A stretch of 64,000 bases of DNA from Acidobacteriaceae bacterium (GTDB lineage Bacteria > Acidobacteriota > Terriglobia > Terriglobales > Acidobacteriaceae), in assembly GCA_025462735.1 (NCBI GenBank), contig JAOAPC010000011.1, positions 124,001 through 188,000 of the forward strand, written 5' to 3'. Positions 35,067-44,371 of the stretch are shown here, in pieces. How positions within the stretch are numbered: the stretch's first letter is position 1; each line of letters begins with the position of its first letter. Both the position numbers and the translations under genes were made by a program. The notes beneath the pieces are model-generated. The model was not told where the DNA came from. It saw nothing but the letters and a program-made list of their open reading frames with translations, and did no database searches.

Positions 35067-37691
35067 ATGCCGCAGGATGAACGCACCATCGTGAGTCCCG
35101 CATCGCGGGCTGAAGATTCGAACGCGGAAGCCCGCGCTCGCGATGAGCGCTATAACCCGCGCGAAGTCGAAGAGAAGTGGTTCGCCCGTTGGCAGGACGA
35201 TCCTGCGCTTTACGCTGCCGAACCTCATTCCACCAAGCCCAAATATTACGTGCTGGAAATGCTGCCGTATCCTTCCGGCGCCTTGCACATGGGGCATGTG
35301 CGCAATTACGCCATTGGCGACGCGCTCGCCCGTTACATGTGGATGAATGGCTACAACGTGCTTCATCCCATGGGATGGGATTCATTCGGTTTGCCTGCGG
35401 AGAATGCGGCCATCTCTGCCCAAGTTCCGCCGCGCGAGTGGACCGTACGCAACATTGCGAACATGAAAGCGCAGATGAAGCGACTGGGTTTTGGCTATGA
35501 CTGGTCGCGCGAGGTAACTACTTGTCTGCCAGACTATTACAGGTGGAACCAGTGGTTTTTCTTGAAGTTTTACGAGCGCGGCCTGGCCTACCGGAAAAAG
35601 AGCAAAGTTAACTGGTGTCCGAAGTGTGCCACCGTGCTTGCCAACGAGCAGGTAGTTGGCGGGTGCTGCTGGCGGCACGAAGACACTCTTGTCGAGCAGC
35701 GCGAGCTGGAACAGTGGTTCTTACGCATTACCAATTACGCGGATGAATTGCTCCGCGATTTGGACCGGCTTCCCGGCTGGCCGGAAAAAGTGCGCACCAT
35801 GCAGCGCAACTGGATCGGCCGCAGCGAAGGTACGCTGGTCGATTTCCGGCTCGACACACCGACCGGGGACAAGATCACCGTGTTCACTACTCGCGTGGAC
35901 ACGATTTTCGGAGCGACCTCGGTCCAGCTCGCGCCCCAGCACCCGATCACTGAAAAGTTGGCGGCGGCTGATCCCGAGCTGCGCAAGAAAGTGGACCAGC
36001 TCATCGGCGAGCAGGCCAAAGCCAAAGAGACCGGCGACATCGCGGCCATCGAAAAGCATGGCGTAAATACCGGACATTTTGCGGTCAATCCTTACAACGG
36101 CGAGAAGGTTCCGGTGTGGGTGGCGAATTACATCCTCATGGATTACGGAACGGGTGCCATCATGAGCGTCCCGGCGCACGATGAACGGGACTATGAGTTC
36201 GCGAAGAAGTATGGGATCGAGATTCGGCAGGTAATTGTGCCGAGCGTGGCGCGGGCGCCCTCGCCCGCGAGAGATATATCGGACAAGAATGTCCGACCCA
36301 CACAGTCAGAAGGCCTCCCCTTTACTACACTCGATGGCAAGCTGATCAACTCCGGAGAGTTCACAGGTTTGTCATGCCAGGAAGCGATCAAGAAGATGTC
36401 TGCGTTCGCCGAGCAGCACGGCTTTGGGAAGGCGACAGTCACCTTCCGCTTGAAAGACTGGGGAATTTCGCGCCAACGCTATTGGGGAACCCCAATCCCA
36501 ATGGTCTATTGCGACAAGGACGGAGTAGTTCCTGTACCCGAAAAAGACCTGCCAATAATTCTGCCGGAGAATGTTGAGATCACATTAACCGGCGGATCGC
36601 CTTTGCAACGCGTGCCGGAATTCATGAACACGACGTGCCCGAAATGTGGTGGTCCCGCGCGCCGCGAGACCGACACCATGGACACGTTCGTTGATTCGTC
36701 CTGGTATTTCTATCGGTACACCGACGCGCACAACGACAGGGCCCCGTTCGATTCGAAGATCGCCGGTTACTGGTTCGGTGATCGAGGAATTGATCAGTAC
36801 ATTGGCGGCGTCGAGCACGCCATTCTTCATCTTATTTATTCGCGCTTCTGGACCAAGTTCATGCGCGACATCGGCCTCATTAAAAATGACGAGCCGATCG
36901 AGCGCCTATTCACCCAGGGGATGGTGATCAAAGGTGGCGCGAAAATGTCGAAGAGTCTCGGCAATGTGGTCTCTCCCGATGAAATGATCGCGCGCTTCGG
37001 CGCCGATGCCGCGCGAATGTACAGCCTGTTCGCCGCGCCTCCTGACCGCGATTTGGATTGGCAGGAGACGGGCATCGAAGGAATACAACGCTTTCTCGGA
37101 CGCGTCTACAGATTCGTAACCAAAAATGCTCAGCCGGAAGATCCTGACTGGAGGAAACCAGTTCCCAAGGAATTGTCTGCCGAGGCGCGAGCCGTTCAAC
37201 GCAAGCTTCACCAGACCATCAAGCGTGTGACTGACGATTTCCAAGGCCGCTGGCATTTCAACACGTGCATCGCCGCAACCATGGAATTTGTGAACGAACT
37301 ATATGCCACCGCGGACAATGTAGCGCGGACGCGCTCGTCCGCGATCCCCGTGCCCTTGCTCGCCGATGTGCAACGCAAGTTGCTTCTCCTGCTTGCCCCC
37401 TTTGCACCGTATCTCGCGAACGAACTTTGGGAGGTCCTCGGCGAACAGAGTAATTTGCTGAAAGCGCCCTGGCCAAAATACGATCCCGAACTTGCGAAAG
37501 AAGAAGAGATTGAAATTCCAGTGCAGGTGAACGGAAAGCTGCGCGGCAAAATCGTAGTTGCACCTGGCACCAGCGAAGAGGAAATCAAGCAGAAAGCTTT
37601 GGCCGATGAGAAGGTCCAGAGCTACGTCCGGGGAAAAGAAATTGTCAAAGTGATATTCACCGGCAAGCTGGTCAGCATCGTCGTGCGGTAA
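35067..37691 (+). CDS. leuS: Leucyl-tRNA synthetase with two repeat-derived insertions
   Basis: 874 residues, complete class-Ia LeuRS. HIGH-type HMGH is at about 73-76, CP1 editing domain at about 230-430 ([28 protein letters not shown]), Zn-finger-like CPKC...CPKC is absent but [13 protein letters not shown] and CPKCGGPAR are present, and KMSKS lies at about 625-629. The anticodon-binding and C-terminal domains end [13 protein letters not shown]...[15 protein letters not shown]. Two insertions coincide with palindromic repeats: about residues 393-415 ([18 protein letters not shown]) at the end of the editing domain and 752-760 (VARTRSSAI) in the anticodon domain. Both keep frame, so the enzyme is presumably active. 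Confidence 0.95.
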   Translation: MPQDERTIVSPASRAEDSNAEARARDERYNPREVEEKWFARWQDDPALYAAEPHSTKPKYYVLEMLPYPSGALHMGHVRNYAIGDALARYMWMNGYNVLHPMGWDSFGLPAENAAISAQVPPREWTVRNIANMKAQMKRLGFGYDWSREVTTCLPDYYRWNQWFFLKFYERGLAYRKKSKVNWCPKCATVLANEQVVGGCCWRHEDTLVEQRELEQWFLRITNYADELLRDLDRLPGWPEKVRTMQRNWIGRSEGTLVDFRLDTPTGDKITVFTTRVDTIFGATSVQLAPQHPITEKLAAADPELRKKVDQLIGEQAKAKETGDIAAIEKHGVNTGHFAVNPYNGEKVPVWVANYILMDYGTGAIMSVPAHDERDYEFAKKYGIEIRQVIVPSVARAPSPARDISDKNVRPTQSEGLPFTTLDGKLINSGEFTGLSCQEAIKKMSAFAEQHGFGKATVTFRLKDWGISRQRYWGTPIPMVYCDKDGVVPVPEKDLPIILPENVEITLTGGSPLQRVPEFMNTTCPKCGGPARRETDTMDTFVDSSWYFYRYTDAHNDRAPFDSKIAGYWFGDRGIDQYIGGVEHAILHLIYSRFWTKFMRDIGLIKNDEPIERLFTQGMVIKGGAKMSKSLGNVVSPDEMIARFGADAARMYSLFAAPPDRDLDWQETGIEGIQRFLGRVYRFVTKNAQPEDPDWRKPVPKELSAEARAVQRKLHQTIKRVTDDFQGRWHFNTCIAATMEFVNELYATADNVARTRSSAIPVPLLADVQRKLLLLLAPFAPYLANELWEVLGEQSNLLKAPWPKYDPELAKEEEIEIPVQVNGKLRGKIVVAPGTSEEEIKQKALADEKVQSYVRGKEIVKVIFTGKLVSIVVR
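36244..36296. repeat. Two palindromic elements inside leuS (insertion 1)
   Basis: CGCGGGCG-CCCT-CGCCCGCG at 36250-36269 (8-4-8, perfect), directly followed by TCGGAC-AAGAAT-GTCCGA at 36279-36296 (6-6-6, perfect). In frame they encode VARAPSPAR and the following ISDKNVRP. The first matches the intergenic copy at 51428 including the trailing GAGAG. Confidence 0.85.
37319..37345. repeat. Palindromic element inside leuS (insertion 2)
   Basis: TGTAGCGCGGACG-CGCT-CGTCCGCG, with an 8-4-8 perfect core at 37324-37343. It shares the TGTAGCGCGG start with the copy at 51426 and is read in the same frame as insertion 1 (VAR...SxA). Confidence 0.8.
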
Positions 37692-37881
37692 ATCGCGCTC
37701 CCGCTCTCACTCCGACCCATGGCTATGTTAGGGCTGACGTCCCTGTGCGTGTCTCCCGCCTTTGCTAGCCTAGGTCCTCCCGCCGAGTCCGCTTCCGTTT
37801 GTCTTATATCGAACAGACCTGCGAATGTGAGCACCTACTATATATCTGCGGCATGCGGGCAGGTCGCCGGAGGTTCATTCA

Positions 37882-38088
37882 TTGAAGGGTCAGAAGAAAG
37901 AAATTTGGATGCAACTTTGCGAGCGTGCTGCAAGCGAACAAGATCCCGACAAGCTGATGGAGTTGGTGAAAGAGATCAACCAGCTGCTCGAAGAAAAAGA
38001 GCGCCGCCTGAAAAATACCTCTGCTGATCCGAACCGCGGAGCTAAGAACGAACTGGAGGGACCGGGCGGAATTGAACCGCCAACCTAG
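37882..38088 (+). CDS. Small helical protein, paralogue of the one at 62656
   Basis: 68 residues. TTG start at 37882 is supported by GGAGGT seven bases upstream. The core WMQLCERAASEQDPDKLMEL plus VKEINQLLEEKERRLK is highly helical and charged. It aligns with the 54-residue protein at 62656 (WKELCEAIVEE-DSKRLMELVEKLNRVLDEREKELK). The last 11 codons (GPGGIEPPT) are read antisense through the 3' part of tRNA-Arg(CCT), so the C-terminus is fixed by the tRNA. Function unknown; a small soluble coiled-coil or adaptor is all that can be said. Confidence 0.65.
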   Translation: MKGQKKEIWMQLCERAASEQDPDKLMELVKEINQLLEEKERRLKNTSADPNRGAKNELEGPGGIEPPT

Positions 38089-38130
38089 AGTTTAGGAAAC
38101 TCTTGCTCTATCCAATTGAGCTACGGCCCC
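38054..38130 (-). tRNA. tRNA-Arg (anticodon CCT)
   Basis: Read on the minus strand: acceptor GGGGCCG/CGGTCCC with one G-T pair, D-arm GCTC...GAGC, anticodon stem AGAGT/ACTCT with loop TTCCTAA (anticodon CCT, reads AGG), T-arm GGCGG-TTCAATT-CCGCC, encoded CCA. It overlaps the end of the small plus-strand CDS. Confidence 0.95.
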
Positions 38131-38374
38131 TTCGTTTCCTTTATACAGGATTTAGATTTCACTCGGGAGAGCCACGGCGCCCCAGGACACCCATCCCTCA
38201 CGCCGATAATACAAGACAGCATCGCCCGAATGTCCCGAAACGCTGGAAAGACACACCCAGTTCTGAACAAAAGCTAGACAAGTTAATGTCAACTTAATGA
38301 GGTTGGATGCACGATTGGACGTGTTTCCCGTTGAGAAGACATCCAGAGGCAAGCAACAATCTACAATAGTGGTC

Positions 38375-39259
38375 ATGGAGAGTTCGCAACAGTTTGCAAG
38401 TTTCTATTTCAACGAGACCGGCATTGCTGCACACACGCGTGTCCCTGCAATTTGCGTGATATTGCTGCTCGCTTTTTGCCCTGGTACTTTTCTCTGCGCA
38501 CAAAAGTTGCCAGACGCGCCCCAGAGCCAATCATCGGCTCAGCAGGATCAGGGTAAAGCTGCCAAGAACCCCTCCCCGCCTTCAGGGCAGTCGGGGAGCG
38601 AAAGCGCCGACAAAAAACAAACTAGTGCCGCGCCTGAGGCAGGTAAGTCAAAATCCGACAACAATTCCGAACCGGAGCAGAGCAAGCGCCTGATGTGGGT
38701 AGTCCCCAATTTCGGGGCGGTGACTGCCAATACTCAGGTTGCGCCGATGTCCACTCGCGAGAAATTCACTCTAGCCCGAAACGATAGCTTCGACTACTCC
38801 GCGTTCGTGTGGACGGGTATCCTGGCCTTCCAAAGCTATGAGCTTAATTCGGACCCGGAGTTGGGCAGCGGAATCGCTGGCTATGGCCGCTATTACTGGC
38901 GCGGGTTTGCCGACGGAGTCTCGGGTACGTACTTTACCGAGGCCATTATTCCCGCGATCACACATGAAGATCCTCGCTATTTCACCCTGGGACAGAGAGG
39001 ATTCTTCCGTCGCGCCGCCTATGCACTCTCCCGAACCTTTATTACCAGAACCGACTCTGGAGGCAGGAGCTTCAATTGGTCCGAAGTAGGAGGCAGTGCT
39101 TTGGAGGCCGGACTGGCGAATGCCTATTATCCGCCTCAGGAAAGGGGAGTGAGCCAAACATTTCGCAGTTTGGGGACACAGATGGAATCAGCTGCTCTGA
39201 ATAATGTCGCCAAGGAGTTCTGGCCGGATATTCGTCACAAAATCCTTCGCCGGAAGTGA
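38375..39259 (+). CDS. Exported hypothetical protein, Pro/Ser-rich N-terminus
   Basis: 294 residues from ATG 38375, preferred over the in-frame ATG 38297, which would add an unlikely leader. A hydrophobic export segment (VPAICVILLLAFCPGTFLCA) is followed by a 70-residue low-complexity Gln/Ser/Lys/Pro linker. A folded domain at about 105-290 starts RLMWVVPNFGAVTAN and contains YYWRGFADGVSGTYFTEAI and EDPRYFTLGQRGFFRR. I have the impression of a family frequent in Terriglobia, but no function is known to me. Aromatic alternation suggests an outer-membrane or periplasmic beta protein. Confidence 0.7.
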   Translation: MESSQQFASFYFNETGIAAHTRVPAICVILLLAFCPGTFLCAQKLPDAPQSQSSAQQDQGKAAKNPSPPSGQSGSESADKKQTSAAPEAGKSKSDNNSEPEQSKRLMWVVPNFGAVTANTQVAPMSTREKFTLARNDSFDYSAFVWTGILAFQSYELNSDPELGSGIAGYGRYYWRGFADGVSGTYFTEAIIPAITHEDPRYFTLGQRGFFRRAAYALSRTFITRTDSGGRSFNWSEVGGSALEAGLANAYYPPQERGVSQTFRSLGTQMESAALNNVAKEFWPDIRHKILRRK

Positions 39260-39534
39260 CGATTTCAGCTTCATAACATGAGCCGTCGGCTTATATCCTC
39301 AATGTCTGTTAACGCCCGGGCGAGGCATTCCCGCATGAATATCCTCAGGGTGATCCTCTTATCTCCTCACGGTGATTCGCCGTAACTGCTTTAAAAATCG
39401 TTAAATTCACGCCAATTTATCTTGACGGTACCTCCCGGAAAGGGCATGATTTCGGCAATCCAGAGTTGCTGGCCCTTCCCCGCCGCCAATTCTGTGCTCG
39501 CAAAACTGCTTGAGGTTCAGCACAGGAGTTTAGG

Positions 39535-42500
39535 ATGGGCCGTCTCCCAAGGTTCTCGTGTTTAGTGGTGTTTTTCTGTTTTGTTCCGGTGGTCGGTTTC
39601 GGCCAGCAGGTTTCTCTCCAGCCGCTGATCACTAAGCCGGTGATCGAATCGGAGTTGACAACCTTAAAGGGGAACACGCACCCGCTGGCGCAGACGCGGT
39701 TTGATATCGGCGCGGCAGCACCCGACCTGCCCATGAACCGCATGCTGCTGGTCCTGAAGCGCAGCCCAGAGCAGGAACATTCTCTTCGCACGCTGCTCGA
39801 TAATCAGCAGGACAAAGCCTCGCCGCACTACCACAAGTGGCTCACGCCGAGTGAATTCGGAACACAATTCGGTCCCGCCGATAATGACGTCCAAGTCGTG
39901 ACCGGATGGCTGCAGGCGCACGGCTTCCAGGTGAACCGCGTCTCGCACGGACGCACCGTGATCGAATTCTCCGGCACCGAAGCCCAGGTCGAGGAGGCGC
40001 TGCACACCTCAATCCATAAATTTGCAGTGAACGGAGAAGAGCACTGGGCTAACGCCAGCGATCCGCAAATTCCGGCAGCGTTGGCGCCAGCGGTGGCAGG
40101 GGTTGCGTCATTAAATAATTTTCCACGTAAGCCGCTGAGCAAGATTGTCGGAACGTACTCTCCTAAAACCAGGCGTCTTACAAGTGTTAATCCCGAATTC
40201 ACACTCCAAGGCTTTGGATGCGATCAGGACAATAATTGCTATGCGGTAGGTCCGGCAGACTTTGGCGCAATCTATAACGTGCAGCCTCTCTGGAACTCCG
40301 GAGTAGACGGCACAGGGCAGACGATCGCAATCGTGGGGGAAACCGACATCAATGTCCAAGATATTCGAGATTTTCGCAACCTCTTTGGCTTGCCGGTAAA
40401 AGATCCGACTGTTATCTACGACGGTCCCAACCCGGGCCCTCAGTCCGACGAGAGCGAAGCCGACATCGACGTTGAATGGTCGGGCGCAATCGCTCCGAAC
40501 GCGACTATCGACTTTGTAGTCTCTGAATCTACAGAGAGCACGTCCGGCATCGATCTGTCGGCGATCTATATCATCGATCACAATTTGGCCCCGGTAATGA
40601 GCGAGAGCTACGGTGCTTGCGAACTGGCCCTAGGAACGAGTGGCAACCAGTTCTATAGCACGTTGTGGGCACAGGCTGCGGCCCAGGGGATTACTGTGAT
40701 CCTTGCGTCAGGAGACGACGGCTCTAACGGCTGCACGTACGGTCCTGCGACGTATGGTTTGAACGTAAGTGGATTTGCGTCAACCCCATTCAACGTGGCT
40801 GTTGGGGGGACCGACTTCAACGATCTACTTAACCCACAACAGTATTGGAGTCTGAATAATGCCACGGCCACCCAAGAATCGGCCAAAGGGTATATTCCGG
40901 AAACGACGTGGAATTTATCATGTACGAACAGCGTTCTCCTCGGGGACCTCGGCTGGGGTACCAATGCTGAAAACAATTGTAATAATGCTCAACTGCAGCA
41001 GTATGGGTTAACGGAGTCGGTCGGTGGCAGCGGGGGTGTCAGCAATTGCACGACAAATTCGCAGGCGCTTGGATCCTGCTCCGGAGGATACTCCAAACCG
41101 TCCTGGCAGGTGGCGCCGGGCGTACCGGCAGACGGGAAGCGCGACATTCCCGATGTCTCGTTGTTTGCCAGCAACGGAGTAATGGGCAATTTTTACATCT
41201 ACTGCCAACGCGACTCGTCTCCCTACTACGCGGATTGTGCGGTCGCCGAATACGGGGCAGCCGGTGGAACATCCTTCGGTGCGCCGATCTTCGCCGGCAT
41301 AATGGCCCTTATTAACCAGCAGACAAGTACAACCGAGGGGCAAGGTAACGCCAACTATGTACTCTACAAACTTGCGTCGCAACAGACGGCGTCGGCTTGT
41401 AACTCGGCGACTGGCTCTGGCGCGAGTTGCGTTTTCAATGACGTGACTGCGGGCACGATCGCGATGCCTTGCGTCGCAGGTACCCCAAACTGCAACGTCC
41501 AAAGCGCGGGACATGCGTATGGGATTCTAAGTGGGTACAGCACCGGCACGGGATACGATCTGGCCACCGGCTTGGGATCACTGAACGTCGCGAATTTAGC
41601 AGCCAACTGGAGCAGTGTTGCTTTTAGGTCCACGACTACCAGTTTGGGTCTAAGTCCGACTTCGAGCCTCACACATGGTCAGTCGGTCACAGTTACGGGG
41701 AGCGTGGCTGCTAGCAGCGGAACCGGCACTCCCACTGGGAAAGTTTCACTTCTCACAAGCACTGGTATTGGCGTAGACGGATTCGCACTTACTAATGGCG
41801 CGATTTCCGGTTCGACAAATCTATTGCCGGGAGGAACTTACACCGTAACTGCGCACTACGCGGGAGACCCGACCTTCGGCGGCAGTGATTCCACGCCTGT
41901 CAGCATAACCGTCGGAAAAGAGAACAGTAGCACGCAACCGGAGCTGGTTACATTTGATTGGAACGGAAATCTGATTAGCAGCAATGCTTCCACTGCCGTT
42001 TACGGATCGCCTTATTTATTCCGTGTAAATGTTCTGAATGGCTCCGGGGTCATTTGCAGCCCCAACCCTCTCGGCGAATCCAGTTGTCCGAGTGGAACCG
42101 TCACTTTGACTGATAACAGCAGCGCTCTCGACGGGGGCGCATTTAAGCTGAACAGCCTCGGCTATACCGAAGACCAACTGGTTCAGTTCCCAGGCGGCAG
42201 TAACGCTGTAAAAGCGACTTATGCCGGCGACAATAGCTTCAACGCGAGTTCGGCAAGCACGACATACAGTATTACGCCGGCGCCGACAACAATGAGCGCA
42301 CCTGTTCTGCAGAATTCTCTTAGCGTGGGATCTCAAGCGATATTCAGTCTGACTACGCAGTCGGCACCGACGTCAGGCGCAGCGCCCACGGGAACCGTGA
42401 CATTCTATGCCAACGGAACTCCAATAGTGGGGTCGGTGTCCTATTCCTCGAGTCCTTCCGGATCTTCTTCAAATAACTTTACCGCCAGCACGAGTGCAGA

Positions 42501-43488
42501 GATATTCAGCTCTTCTTCGCCATTCGCGAATGCAGGAAATTACTCGATAACGGCTAGTTACAGCGGAGACGGAAACTATGCCCCGTCGACATCATCGCCA
42601 ACGAGTATCTCAGTCAAATATCCTGCCCCTAATATCGTCACGACGCCGAATGCGGTCAGCGTGGCGCCTAATACCCCTCTGACGCTGACGTCGATCGTGG
42701 ATACGTCCGGAAAGGGACCCCTGCCAGGTAGTTCGATAACGTACGTTGATAATTCCAACGGGAACACTCTTACCGGAACCGAGACCTACATCCCGACAAC
42801 CGATGCTAATGGAAATACCGCACTTCAAGTAACGTTCACCTTTACACCCACATTTAGCATGCAGGCGCAAGCAGAATTCGCGGGTGACTCCAATTATCCC
42901 GCCGCTCAATCGACCAATAATGTTTTTATAACGGTATCGGGAAACGACTTCAGCTTGGGGACAAATCCTCAGACCGGCCTAACGATCAGCACGCCCGGAG
43001 CGTCAGGTAGCCTGTTCATCATCGTGAGCGGGCAATCCGGTTTCAATGGCACAGTTAATTTCTCACCATCGTCATGCACTGGCCTTCCCGCGGAAGCTCA
43101 GTGCAGCTTCAACCCATCTTCCGTAACAGGAGCTAACCCACCTTTTACCGGCACACAGCTTACGATCACGACTATGGGCCCACATCCGGTCGGACTGAAT
43201 CGAAGCTGGTGGGGTCAACGTCTTACGTGGACTTTTGCTTCGCTGATGCTGGTGGGTGCCTTCTTCCTGGCGCCCTCACCGCGACGGAGCAAGTCTTTGG
43301 CGTTAGCTGCTTTTGCCTGCGTATTCGCCTTTTCCGCAGTCAGTTGCGGTGGTGGGGGCGGAGGAGGTGGCAGCGGAAGCGATCCCGGTACTCCGTCCGG
43401 CAGCTACACAATCACAGTAGCCGGAACCAGCGGCTCCGGTACCAGCGCGGTCACGCATACGACGACGTTTACGCTAGTCGTTCAGTAA
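39535..43488 (+). CDS. Sedolisin (S53) protease with pro-domain, Ig-like repeats and C-terminal membrane/Gly-rich module
   Basis: 1317 residues. The ATG follows CAGGAG. A signal peptide spans 1-24. The pro-kumamolisin domain covers about 45-195 (SPHYHKWLTPSEFGTQFGP). The catalytic domain covers about 235-690: Glu308/Asp312 in ESEADIDVEW, Asp in ILASGDDGSNG, and the nucleophile Ser580 in GGTSFGAP. S53 enzymes are acid-active serine-carboxyl endopeptidases. Several Ig-like (Big_3_5-type) repeats follow to about 1210, with HYAGDPTFGGS and SYSGDGNYAPS motifs. The end (about 1220-1317) is hydrophobic segment, PSPRRSKS, hydrophobic segment ending VSC, Gly run, GSYTITVAG, as in the GH16 protein. Confidence 0.93.
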   Translation: MGRLPRFSCLVVFFCFVPVVGFGQQVSLQPLITKPVIESELTTLKGNTHPLAQTRFDIGAAAPDLPMNRMLLVLKRSPEQEHSLRTLLDNQQDKASPHYHKWLTPSEFGTQFGPADNDVQVVTGWLQAHGFQVNRVSHGRTVIEFSGTEAQVEEALHTSIHKFAVNGEEHWANASDPQIPAALAPAVAGVASLNNFPRKPLSKIVGTYSPKTRRLTSVNPEFTLQGFGCDQDNNCYAVGPADFGAIYNVQPLWNSGVDGTGQTIAIVGETDINVQDIRDFRNLFGLPVKDPTVIYDGPNPGPQSDESEADIDVEWSGAIAPNATIDFVVSESTESTSGIDLSAIYIIDHNLAPVMSESYGACELALGTSGNQFYSTLWAQAAAQGITVILASGDDGSNGCTYGPATYGLNVSGFASTPFNVAVGGTDFNDLLNPQQYWSLNNATATQESAKGYIPETTWNLSCTNSVLLGDLGWGTNAENNCNNAQLQQYGLTESVGGSGGVSNCTTNSQALGSCSGGYSKPSWQVAPGVPADGKRDIPDVSLFASNGVMGNFYIYCQRDSSPYYADCAVAEYGAAGGTSFGAPIFAGIMALINQQTSTTEGQGNANYVLYKLASQQTASACNSATGSGASCVFNDVTAGTIAMPCVAGTPNCNVQSAGHAYGILSGYSTGTGYDLATGLGSLNVANLAANWSSVAFRSTTTSLGLSPTSSLTHGQSVTVTGSVAASSGTGTPTGKVSLLTSTGIGVDGFALTNGAISGSTNLLPGGTYTVTAHYAGDPTFGGSDSTPVSITVGKENSSTQPELVTFDWNGNLISSNASTAVYGSPYLFRVNVLNGSGVICSPNPLGESSCPSGTVTLTDNSSALDGGAFKLNSLGYTEDQLVQFPGGSNAVKATYAGDNSFNASSASTTYSITPAPTTMSAPVLQNSLSVGSQAIFSLTTQSAPTSGAAPTGTVTFYANGTPIVGSVSYSSSPSGSSSNNFTASTSAEIFSSSSPFANAGNYSITASYSGDGNYAPSTSSPTSISVKYPAPNIVTTPNAVSVAPNTPLTLTSIVDTSGKGPLPGSSITYVDNSNGNTLTGTETYIPTTDANGNTALQVTFTFTPTFSMQAQAEFAGDSNYPAAQSTNNVFITVSGNDFSLGTNPQTGLTISTPGASGSLFIIVSGQSGFNGTVNFSPSSCTGLPAEAQCSFNPSSVTGANPPFTGTQLTITTMGPHPVGLNRSWWGQRLTWTFASLMLVGAFFLAPSPRRSKSLALAAFACVFAFSAVSCGGGGGGGGSGSDPGTPSGSYTITVAGTSGSGTSAVTHTTTFTLVVQ

Positions 43489-43516
43489 TTCAAGTAGAGC
43501 ATTGCTGCCTAACGTA

Positions 43517-43543
43517 AGGGCAGGCGAAAGCGCCTGCCCTTTT
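43517..43543 (+). terminator. Rho-independent terminator of the sedolisin gene
   Basis: Perfect 10-base stem AGGGCAGGCG-AAAG-CGCCTGCCCT followed by TTT, 29 bases after the stop codon. Confidence 0.85.
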
Positions 43544-43567
43544 GTAACTCACAGCTGATCACGTTAC

Positions 43568-44068
43568 TTACTTTGTGCTGCAACTGTCAGCAACCATCTT
43601 CACTGAAGTTACGTCCAGAGTTTTGGTGGCAGTGGCGGTTGCTGTGGCGCCTGTCGATCCGGCCGTGCTGCTGCCCGCGTTGGCATTAGCGTCGCCTTGA
43701 TTCGATGATCCCTGAGAAGCACTGTTAGGAGCGTTGGTATCGGCGTTGTTGCTCGCAGAGGCGGAGGCGCTCGATCCTACCGTGCCCATGACCTCGACTT
43801 GTTTATTCACGTTGGCGCTGAGCTGTGAGTCGTCGCCCTGCACTTTGTAGCTCACGCCCGTGGCATCAGTCAGCATGTAGTTGCCGCTGGTCCCGGTGAG
43901 GCAGCCCTGGATCGTGTTACTCGACGTGTTGTGATCGGTGGTCGTCTGAGTGGTGGTGCTCGTGGTTGACCCAGTCTGGCTGGACGCGCCTGCCGACGGG
44001 GTATCTTGTGCCAGGGCCAGAGCTGCGCACAGTGTGATTGCCGCACTTAACAGCATTGCTTTTCTCAT
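43568..44068 (-). CDS. Secreted DUF5818-like protein with Ser/Thr/Ala-rich linkers
   Basis: 166 residues. The ATG follows AGGAGAACTTCTC. Signal peptide 1-20 (ending LALAQ). A central domain (about 52-100: IQGCLTGTSGNYMLTDATG, then KQVEVMGTVG) resembles DUF5818, a small OB-like fold of acidobacterial exported proteins. Both sides are low complexity (Gln/Thr/Ser before, Asn/Ala/Ser after). The C-terminal LDVTSVKMVADSC pairs with the central Cys as a possible disulfide. No function is known. It converges with the sedolisin gene. Confidence 0.75.
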   Translation of the reverse strand: MRKAMLLSAAITLCAALALAQDTPSAGASSQTGSTTSTTTQTTTDHNTSSNTIQGCLTGTSGNYMLTDATGVSYKVQGDDSQLSANVNKQVEVMGTVGSSASASASNNADTNAPNSASQGSSNQGDANANAGSSTAGSTGATATATATKTLDVTSVKMVADSCSTK

Positions 44069-44371
44069 GAGAAGTTCTCCTGTTCAGTTAATCATCGTGC
44101 CAGGGAACTTAGAATTAAAAGCAGTAATCCCCGTTGCTTGCGGAAAAACATATATCGGTTACGGAACATACTGTAGAGCGCCTGAACACGAGAGCTGCGG
44201 CTTGTGGAGACCAGTCCAGGCGCTGCAAAATTCTGGAACTTCGCCGCATGTTCTTGCGTACAAAGACTCAGCCGTATCAGATTCAGCAGCAACACTGCAT
44301 CGCAGCTGAGTTGCGCGCAGCACAGTGGGGCAGCCGCTCACGTATCATCAGAGCAGGTATTACCAGCAAAC
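44069..44371. other. Intergenic region, no recognised feature
   Basis: 303 bases between the DUF5818-like gene and the permease fragment. Short overlapping frames exist on both strands but none has a ribosome site or recognisable product. It should hold the divergent promoters. Confidence 0.4.

Noticed and set aside
39535-43488. Treating the sedolisin as a subtilisin (S8)
   Set aside because: It has the pro-kumamolisin domain, the Glu/Asp pair and GGTSFGAP of S53, with no S8 His motif.
44204-44371. Upstream extension of the permease fragment
   Set aside because: The added residues do not resemble any MacB N-terminus; the standard opening starts at 44372.
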